DNA of 64,000 nucleotides from positions 14,842,616 through 14,906,615 of the forward strand of contig ML677348.1 in assembly GCA_007922305.1 (NCBI GenBank), written 5' to 3'. The first letter of the stretch is position 1; each line of letters begins with the position of its first letter. The translations under genes were made by a program, and so were the position numbers. Below are positions 56,778-64,000 of the stretch, piece by piece. Origin of the DNA: Dermatemys mawii. Taxonomy: Eukaryota; Chordata; Testudines; Dermatemydidae. A model generated the notes under the pieces. The model saw only the letters and a program-made list of their open reading frames with translations. It was not told where the DNA came from and did not search any database.

Positions 56778-57142
56778 TTTATTCTTACTCTTTGTTTCCT
56801 ATCTTTTAACTAACTATCGATCCATGAGAGAACCTTCCCTCTTATCCCATGACAGCTTACTTTGTTTAGGATCCTTTGGTGAGGGACCTTGTCAAAGGCT
56901 TTCTGAAAATCTGAGTACATTATATCCACTGGATCCCCCTTATCCACAGGCTTTTTGACCCGCTTTAAGAATTCTAGCAGATTGGTGAGGCATGATTTCC
57001 CTTTACAAAAACCATGTTGACTTTTCCCCAACAAATTATATTAATCTATGTGTCTGACAATTCTGTTCTTTATTATAGTTTCAACCAATTGGCCAGAGGC
57101 TGAAGACAGGCTTACTGACTTGTAATTGCTGGGATCACCTTG
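55086..57142 (-). pseudogene. CR1 LINE split by a solo LTR
   Basis: Antisense CR1 in two pieces, 55086-55623 and 56314-57142, which join at 'ttttcggaac' and 'tgaaccttttc'. The minus-strand frames include GFFKLEERQLRADIIEVYKI (55247-55555), AAKKVNRILGIIKKGIDNK (56223-56525) and SQHGFCKGKSCLTNLLEFLK with DIMYSDFQKAFDKVPH (56810-57034), the latter part of the reverse transcriptase domain. The FADD segment is lost in a deletion near 56638. Similarity ends at 'tgctgggatcacc'. Confidence 0.9.
55624..56313 (-). mobile_element. Solo LTR, family A (690 bp), inside CR1
   Basis: In plus orientation it runs TGTAATGATGCG ... CCCCCCAACA. It interrupts a CR1 at a position where intact CR1 copies read ...ttctgaacctttt. 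Flanks are ggaac (55619-55623) and tgaac (56314-56318); the CR1 consensus suggests the original was tgaac and the left copy has mutated. A TATAAAA box lies at 56151-56157 on the minus strand. No internal retroelement genes remain. Confidence 0.9.
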
Positions 57143-57404
57143 TACGGGTGGATGTCAGCAAACCAATAAAATGCCTGAAACCACTATGCTTATTGCTAAA
57201 AGCAGTCAAGTCAGCAGGCTGTAAATTGGCCAAGTCACAGTCTCAGCTTGACCAAGGCAGGAGTTGTGGGGGTATCTTTAGGTTCCACAGAAAGGCGTCC
57301 TTCCTGATAAGAATTGTGTTGAAGTTGCTGATAAGAGCAGGGTGTGCCCCAGAATGTCTATTGTGGAGGCCTCAAGATCAAACTCTTTAGGGGTTACACT
57401 ATAA
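57143..57404. other. Unassigned segment between two CR1 pieces
   Basis: It abruptly follows CR1 similarity at 57142 and precedes an older CR1 at 57405. It reads as neither CR1 nor a repeat I know; 'ccaataaaatgcctgaaacc' is the only notable phrase. Confidence 0.35.
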
Positions 57405-57965
57405 AACATTTTCTACAGCCCTGTGTCTCTTTTCTGCACCCTCTCCAATTTTTCTACGTCTGTCTTTAAAATGTGGACACCAGGACTGGATGCAGTATTC
57501 CAACACAGGTCTCACCAATGCCATTTATAGAGGAAAAATCACCTATTCCTACTCATTACTTTCCTATTTATTTATGTCCAAGGATTGTATAAGTTCCCGG
57601 CATTGCACTGGGAGTTCATGTTCAGTTGCTTGTCCATTATGTTGAGTGGCATTAATTATATTCCGTTCCTTACCCAGGCCATCCCATTTTAATATTGATA
57701 TAACAGTAGCACTCTTCTAGTCTTCTTGAACTTCCCTGATATTCCAAGATTTAGTAACAATTAACATCAGCAAGCCAGAGATTTCCTCAGCTAACTCCTT
57801 CTAAGTGTCTTGGGTGCAAGTGTAAATCTGCTGATTTAAAAATGTTTATCCCTAGTAGATAATGACAAGCCTCCTCCTGAATTACTGATGGACTAGAAAG
57901 TACTTCATCATCTTCATGTAATGAGAATACATTATCCTGCTTCTTTCCAAATACAGAACAGTTTA
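57405..57965 (-). mobile_element. Old CR1 LINE fragment
   Basis: 'ctgcaccctctccaattttt', 'aaaatgtggacaccaggact', 'gcactgggagttcatgttca' and 'gctgatttaaaaatgtttat' are antisense CR1 words. The copy has internal deletions and a different subfamily from the 55-57 kb copy. Confidence 0.72.
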
Positions 57966-58611
57966 ACAATTGCTGTGGCTTTAGTAAACACTGTCAGTGA
58001 AGAAGTGGAAAATATGTACAGTACCTAACATCAGATAACAACAATTTTTAGATAGACCAAATCTGTAGCCTAAACCCCAGCACTTAAGAGTTTCCTTTTA
58101 ATTTGTCTCAAAAAGACAGGTTTTGGTGCCAAATGATTTTCACACTGAGTGTTTAGTTTGTATAACTTTTCTGCATACTAATCAAGCAGCCACTTATTTT
58201 ATCACCATGCAGGCATAAAACTCAGAGATGACCATAAAGCTGATCATTAGTTCTCCAAAATGTCAGGGAATGAATGTTTTATTTGATCTTCTCTCTGTGG
58301 AATAGCAATATCTGTAGTCTTGCTGTGAAGTGTAGAGCTATCTGTCACTTCTTAATGAGCAACTATGAGAGGGTCACACTGCGATGAAATCATTTATTTG
58401 TTACACTCTGAGAGGCTGGAAAGGTGACAGGGTGATAATCATCCTGGTGCACTCTCCTCACAACTCATTATGCTCCAATAGACCCACACTACACTTCTGA
58501 CTAATACCTCTCATGTCCCAGGTTTTCATTTTTTTAGTTGCTCTTAAAATACATGAAAAAAAAATATTTTCCTACATTTAAAAATTTGCCTTCACTTTAA
58601 ATAATTGATCT
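57966..58611. other. No recognisable feature
   Basis: AT-rich spacer. Confidence 0.35.
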
Positions 58612-59000
58612 TAAGAACATAGGAATTGGTGCACCTGATCAGATTAATGGTCTATCTAGGGTGGTAAAATTGCTCAGACACTGTCTAACATGAGAGTCTG
58701 CAGAGGCAGATATGATATAGCTACATTTGCAACATTAAGGGGAGTTTATTTTCCTGATCCAACCTGGTGATCAGCTTATACCCTGAAGCATAAAGATTAA
58801 TAGCATTTGTAATTTTATCCTAGCTTGTATATCTGCAGTCACTTTCCTTATTCATTGATATTTCTAATCCTTTATTTGAAATTTACTAAAGCTATATTCC
58901 TCCCTAATATCCAGCACTAGGGAGTTCAACAGGTTATATACATGCTGCATTAAAAAATCAAATTATAAAGTTATAAAATGTTGCCTTTCTTTGCTAGCTG
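58612..59000 (-). mobile_element. Very old CR1 LINE fragment
   Basis: It begins with 'taagaacataggaattggt' and 'gatcagattaatggtctatc', the antisense CR1 3' terminus. It continues through 'ataccctgaagcataaag' and 'ccctaatatccagcactagg' in strongly diverged form. Confidence 0.6.
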
Positions 59001-59067
59001 ATAATGGTGCACTTATTTTGAGCCTGATTGTGCCATCCTTACTTATACTGAGTTTCACCTTACCAGG

Positions 59068-59202
59068 GCTCGGATTAGGCAAAGCACATGAGCAGTGCCT
59101 AAAGTTGAGTGCATGCTGAAGTCCGTCCTTATTCAGTAAAGCAATTAAATGTATGCTTGAGTCACATTGATAAACATGCGTTTAAATGTTTCGCTGAGTC
59201 AG
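59068..59202. repeat. Foldback-type repeat
   Basis: 'ggattaggcaaagcacatga' at the left and 'gtttcgctgagtcagggcc' at the right, with an inverted 'attcagtaaagcaattaa' segment between, form an imperfect foldback of a common turtle type. Confidence 0.45.
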
Positions 59203-59548
59203 GGCCTAGGAGGTTAATAGTCCCGCTGGTGTCAGTCGAACCACTTGCCTAGTAAGATATTATTCAATGTAAGGGTATCAGAATCTGATCCATTGAGTGA
59301 ACTTCACCTGTACTCAGAGCCATAAGGACTACTTTGAAAGCTGAAGGGGTGGCACATAGGCCTAGTAATGGCCCTCTGCACTGGCTGAGTTTCACTCAAT
59401 ATGAACAGCCAACAACTTGTATTTCTTCTTTGTACTACTTTCTCCTTGTAATTTTGTTTTAAAGGTTCGTTTCCCATGTGCTTCTGAACTGACCAAAGTT
59501 GTCAGTTGCACTGTTCTGAATGATCAGTGAAGCTTAATTGCCCCAGAG

Positions 59549-59850
59549 CAGTGGTGAGCAACCTGCAGCCTGTGGCCGTCAGGGTAATCCACTGGTGGGC
59601 TGCAAGTAGGGTGACCAGATGTCCTGATTTTATAGGGACAGTCCCGATTTTTGGGTCTTTTTCTTATATAGGCTCCTATTACCCCCGCACCTCCATCCCG
59701 ATTTTTCACACTTGCTGCCTGGTCACCCTAGCTGTGAGACAGTTTGTTTACACTGACCATTCACCCGCACGGCCTTCTGCAATTCCCAGTGGCTGCAGTT
59801 TGCCGTTCCCGGCCAATGGGAGCTGCAGGAAGCGGCAACCAGCCTACGAC
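59549..59850. mobile_element. hAT non-autonomous element hosting a MITE
   Basis: The left end cagtggtgagcaacctgcag continues as 'gtcagggtaatccactggtg', is interrupted by the MITE at 59607-59730, and resumes as 'gagacagtttgtttacact', 'gcaattcccagtggctgcag' and 'ggccaatgggagctgcagga'. Its family member at 37867-38128 carries the same words. The right end is unclear; ccccagag at the left may correspond to ccccaaat at the right. Confidence 0.7.
59607..59730 (+). mobile_element. 124-bp hAT MITE nested in a hAT element
   Basis: Ends are TAGGGTGACCAGAT and CTGGTCACCCTA. Its two flanks gctgcaag (59599-59606) and gctgtgag (59731-59738) match at six of eight and reproduce a single site of the host element family. 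It is the third copy of the family at 23.3 and 40.1 kb. Confidence 0.9.
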
Positions 59851-59869
59851 TGCCCCAAATAAACTGTTT

Positions 59870-61640
59870 ATTTCAAAGCTGCTTCTATTGTTTTGGTTCA
59901 GTGAAAAGTCAATAAAATAACTTTCGCAGATTATAATTTTTTGCTGTTTACAAAGATTTCTTAAATTCTCCTAACACTAGTGTGAAGAGTAATGAGCAAA
60001 TCTTCAGAAAAATGGAGCAAATTCCCTGATGATTAAACAGACAAATTCCTAAATATTAAGGAAAATAAGAAAGTAATATATTCAAGATCCGCAGGGAAAA
60101 GTCTGCTGTTTTGATCTGCCATAGGACTACTTCATGGCAAACAAAACCTTTTTATTTTTATTTTAGCATTTTTATAGTGCGAATCTATTAAAATGTTCAC
60201 TTAAGGGCAAAGTCAAGATAAAAAGGATTATACATATACAGATTCTACAAAGACTTTACCTGTGTTATTAATTATACTTCAGATTTATAAAACTGTGACA
60301 GAATTATTTAAAATCTAATTTAATTTCCACTACAGTTGCATGACTAATTTGTAGCAAGTAATTTGTCCAATGAATTTTGCCTCTTTTTCTGCTCATAAAT
60401 TGTCTCCAAACAGACAGATTCCAATTTTCTCCAATATAATTGCCTGCAAATAATTTGTGTCCTTTAACTAATTTTTGAGCTGTGTTGAGTTAATACATGG
60501 ATCATTTGGTGTCCCTTGCTGCCCCTTACTGGAGCTGCAACTGAGGACACCATCTTTATTCAGTGCAACATTTAAGCACACCTTGTGCAAGTACTTTCCT
60601 AACTGGAGCCTGCATGAGTGTAATTTAGAATCTGGTTTCTAGGTCAATCTGAAACTTTGGACTCCTGATTCAAAAGTTAGTGTTCTGCAATATTGGTCTA
60701 AAATTTTCTGCTCCCATGAACAACCTGGAAAGTAAACTTCTTTGCAAAAAGACTCTGGGAAAGAAAGCAGAAAAGCAAACAAAGTCAAAGCAAGTTTATT
60801 TTAAAAATCAAATGAATATTTGGAGGGTTTTTTGTGATAGTCACTACTTCTGGTTGAAATTTAGCTGTGTTTTTTTCAAAGATTTGTGATCAGCTCAAGA
60901 TATCTGTCCAGCAGAATTCCTCAAAAAAACCTGGAAAGACAAGTCATACTCTATTCAAATATTATAGATTTGATACTTTCCTCTTCCTCAGACACTACCT
61001 TTGGAAGAAGACTCCTTAGTGCAATAGTTTTCTTTTTCCCCTGTCTTCTTCCTTTCTAAAGTAAAATTTTCTTCATCTTATGGGATTGCTAGCCAGATCC
61101 CACCAACTGCAAATTCTTGTTCCAGGGCACAGAAAGGAAACATCTGTATCTGCTAATTTCTTTCCTGAGTTTTGGGACAGAGAAGTTTGCTATTAATGAT
61201 TTCCATTAGTCATGGTTAATGCTCTTACTAATATCATTATTGCAAAGCTTTCCTAGTTTGCCAGCAAACAGAAAATACATAAAACACTTCAACGAAGAAA
61301 TTATTAAACTGAGATAAGTGAGACCAAGAAGCAGGAAGCCAAACAAAGGGTGCCAAAATATCTAGTTTGTGACAAACCGACAGTTGTGCCAATTATCAGA
61401 AGGCAAAGCTCTCACCTCACTGTTGCAATCCATGAAGAAGGGAAGGAAAAGATAACAAGCAAGAATTCCCCTTTGTTTCCTTTTAAGATTTCAATGGTGA
61501 GTCTCCTGAAAGAGCTGAAAGCCACATACCTCTTAGCTAAGGTTGTAGCAGACTCATTAAACTTTATATGGTCTTGGTGCCATTAGAAGCAACAGAGCCC
61601 CACACCCAGGAGGTGTGTGGGTTACAAATAGACAAGGGGT
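59870..61640. other. Long spacer, no gene recognised
   Basis: AT-rich. Frames at 60680-60889 and 61350-61586 have no recognised domain. Confidence 0.35.
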
Positions 61641-61644
61641 AAAA

Positions 61645-61880
61645 CTTTCAGAAATACCTAAATGACTTGAGAACCAAGGTTACCTTTCAAAAGTGACAGG
61701 CATTTAAGTCCCTGAAAGTTAATGGGACTTAGGAGCCCAAGGGCCAGGTTTTCAAAGGTATTTAGGCACCTAAAGATGCCAATTGTGGGGTTATGGAAGG
61801 GCTTATCAGCATCTTTAGGTGCCTAAGTACCTTTGAAAAGCTGGTCCTGTCACTTTTGAAAGTCACTTAGGTGCTTTTGA
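61645..61880. repeat. Foldback repeat with 38-bp arms
   Basis: Arms at 61742-61779 and 61809-61846 are inverted copies with 35 of 38 matches (core 'tttaggcacctaaagatgc'), separated by a 29-bp loop. Outside them 'ttcaaaagtgaca' (about 61687) and 'gtcacttttgaa' (about 61850) extend the dyad. It probably represents a DNA-transposon-derived repeat. The transcript would form a long hairpin. Confidence 0.85.
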
Positions 61881-62219
61881 TTTAAACTTGCACTCAAGAC
61901 ACCCAATCTCAAGAATTAAAGAACTGTTTGGTGTTTCAGCAAATTTGTCTGCAAGAGAATTATCCTGCTCCTGGGTTGAAATAACTCGTGAAAATGATTA
62001 CACATTTCCCTCTTGCTGCCTAAAACTGTAGCATGTTTCCAGACCTCATCTTGAAGAAAACTTTGAAAACATGAACTGAGGGTAGCTGAGGTTTTCTTTT
62101 TAATCAAGAGGGTTAGAACGTTCTCTGTCTCTCGCTTGCGTTTTCAGCTTGTCAGGCTCCTCCATGTTCCCACTGAAAGTGTTGAGTGCTAGACAGAGGA
62201 AGCTGGACATTTTTTAAAA

Positions 62220-62823
62220 TAGGGGTCTCAAACTCAATTTACCTTAGGGCCAGTGCCAGTCCTCAACTCCTCCCAGCGGGCCAATAATGTCACTGACGAT
62301 GGTGTTCAGAAAAGAAAAAATGTATATTGTATTTTTTAATTTCAAATTTCTCAGACATAATAAAACTGTCATACAACTTTATACAATTCTTTGCCTGCCA
62401 GAGAGATTTTAGTCTTTGCCAGACACCTGGCAACACTTCAGTTCTGTCAGTTTGTTGATGTTTGGTTTCAGTGACTGAGCAGTTGAAAACTTCAGGGTTG
62501 CAGCAAGGTGTGCAGCAGATAGTTGTGTTCAGTATTTTGACTTATTTGTATTCGCTGTGGAAAAGTGACGCTGCCGCCATGGCTGTCTCTGCCTGGCAAC
62601 TAATGACGCTGCATCTATGGCTGACTCTGCCTAGTGACTAGTGAGGGTATCTCTTTCCCTCTCCCCCGGCCAATGGTAGCTGTGGTGTAGGGGCCGGAGG
62701 GGAGGCAGCGCCTGCAGAAGACATTGCCAGCAGCATGTCTCCAATGCATCTCTCCTCTGTGGGCCTCAGTGGGGAGGTTCTTGGGCCGCAGATGGCCCCT
62801 GGGCCGGGACTTTGAGACCCCTG
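62220..62823. mobile_element. 604-bp hAT non-autonomous element
   Basis: Ends are TAGGGGTCTCAAACTCAA (first base mutated from C) and GGGACTTTGAGACCCCTG. Flanks are ttttaaaa (62212-62219) and gtttaaat (62824-62831), six of eight matching. The interior is AT-rich at the left and GC-rich at the right. An 86-residue minus frame at 62615-62875 crosses its border and is not a gene. Confidence 0.85.
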
Positions 62824-62831
62824 GTTTAAAT

Positions 62832-63159
62832 GTTCCTTTGCCAGACGTCCATAGTTGTAAGTGGAAGATATCCACTATTTTTTACTGTCTCTGAAATTAA
62901 TTTACATTATTTATTTATGTAATTAATTTAAATGTATTTACTTTATTTTACTGGCTCTTCAAGTTACAACCCATTCCTTGGCTAGCACTTCTCTTTCCCC
63001 CCCCACATTTAGAGATACATTAATATAAAAAAATCTAAGACATTTCCATATAGAAACTACATTCATTAGAGGTAAAGTTGCTCAAGGGTACTTCCATCCT
63101 TACAATAAGCGAAATGCACCCCCATAATAGAAGCCAGCACAAGGCCTATGCAGAGGCTT
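62832..63159. other. No recognisable feature
   Basis: AT-rich spacer with 'tatttatttatgtaatta'-like simple sequence near 62910. Confidence 0.35.
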
Positions 63160-63454
63160 GGCTTTGTCTACACAACCACTTACATCCATATAACTCATGT
63201 CACTCAGGGATGTGAATAACCACATGCATGAGCGATGTACGTTACACTGACCTAAGTGCTGATGTGGACAGCGCTATGTTGATGGGAGAGCTTCTCTCGC
63301 CAACATAGCTACCTCCTCTTGTGGAGGTGGATTTATTATGCCAACGGGAGAGCTCTCTCTCATCAGCATAAAGTGTGTTCACCGGGCGTGCTACAGCAGC
63401 ACAGATGCACCGACGCAGCTGCACGGCTGTAACGCTTCTAGTATAGACCAGCCC
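63160..63454. mobile_element. Harbinger-type MITE (about 295 bp)
   Basis: Left end GGCTTTGTCTACAC and inverted right end GGGCTGGTCTATACTAG. Inside are 'atgggagagcttctctcgcc' and its inverse-like 'caacgggagagctctctctc', 'cagcgctatgttgat' and 'acagcagcacagatgcaccg'. It belongs to the same group as 26841-27286 and 45261-45558. Flanking triplets ctt and cta do not give a clean duplication. Confidence 0.68.
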
Positions 63455-64000
63455 CTACGTAAGACCTCAAAATAGGATGTAAGTGGGACTTAAATGGTGC
63501 ATAGATCTGTGCTGACTCTGTACAGGAGTGAAATAAATGCAAGGCAAAAAATTAACAATCAAGAAAATAAGGCAGTATTCATATACAACACAATATTTGT
63601 CTCCAGCTATTAGCATCACAACACTCCACCACACTAATATTCTCTAACAATACTATCACACTCAGTGCACACATTTGAGAACTGAAAATCATTCATTAAT
63701 GTATCCACACAACACAAAGGGGAGGCAGGAAAGGGACTGGATGATCTGGCCAAAATGAGTCTAGAAATCTGTGCCAGTGCAGGAATAGAACCTAGTTTTC
63801 ACTGAACTCTAGCTTGTGCTCTGATGACACGACCATCTTTCTCCCAGCTCCTTGTAACCAAATAGCTCAAGAAGAGCCTGATGGGCAATGCTAATGGTAT
63901 TGTAGATCCTGTCATTCTCCCTGAAGTGCTAGAACGTGATAGTTTGTAGTGTAACTAAAAATAATTTCCCAGTTCATTACACTTCCCTGTCCTAATTTCC
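63455..64000. other. No recognisable feature
   Basis: AT-rich spacer up to the end of the window. Confidence 0.35.

Noticed and set aside
59607..59730. Tc1/mariner assignment from the TA at both ends
   Set aside because: The copies at 23.3 and 40.1 kb have perfect 8-bp duplications outside the TA, so the TA belongs to the element and the class is hAT.
1..64000. CRISPR arrays, bacterial operons or phage genes
   Set aside because: No regular spacer arrays, no ribosome-binding-site-led gene trains; repeat content is vertebrate.

Overview
This window looks like nuclear DNA of a reptile, most probably a cryptodiran turtle. It carries many 5'-truncated CR1 LINEs, tRNA-derived SINEs of the cryptodire (Cry) type, large PIF/Harbinger relics with their miniature derivatives, several families of hAT miniature elements, and solo LTRs with 5-bp target duplications. 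Open frames are short and frequently stopped, AT-rich spacers are long, and there are no operons, ribosome-binding sites or bacterial-type genes. The species call rests on recognising repeat families from memory, not on a database search.

I found no host protein-coding exon, tRNA, rRNA or CRISPR array that I can defend. Every frame with recognisable protein similarity belongs to a dead mobile element: (i) a PIF/Harbinger relic at about 6.0-10.7 kb with two convergent genes, a Myb/SANT-like DNA-binding protein on + and a DDE transposase on -; (ii) an L1-clade LINE ORF2 relic on - at about 10.9-12.3 kb; (iii) CR1 ORF2 fragments at 12.4-13.4 kb and 22.3-22.7 kb; (iv) a BED-finger hAT transposase relic on - at about 40.9-42.4 kb.

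Layout. 0-6 kb: LTR-like repeats, CR1 pieces and a hAT insertion. 6-13.4 kb: the densest coding-relic region (Harbinger, L1, CR1). 13.4-25 kb: an LTR-like repeat, a hAT element with a perfect 8-bp target duplication (15.0 kb), a Harbinger MITE with TAA duplications (15.7 kb), CR1, and a 123-bp hAT MITE with a perfect 8-bp duplication (23.3 kb). 25-39 kb: four solo LTRs, a Cry SINE split by a CR1, and further MITEs. 40-45.6 kb: two hAT elements with target duplications, the BED-hAT transposase relic, CR1, and a Harbinger MITE. 49-57 kb: a direct duplication of at least 1.7 kb (copies starting at 49187 and 54341); the second copy later received a solo LTR. 57-64 kb: old CR1, a MITE nested in another hAT element, a foldback repeat, a 604-bp hAT element and a Harbinger MITE.

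The parts do not work together as a host pathway. The window is best read as layers of insertions whose target duplications and nesting allow relative dating. The long spacers could hide non-coding exons, enhancers or intron sequence that cannot be recognised by reading alone.
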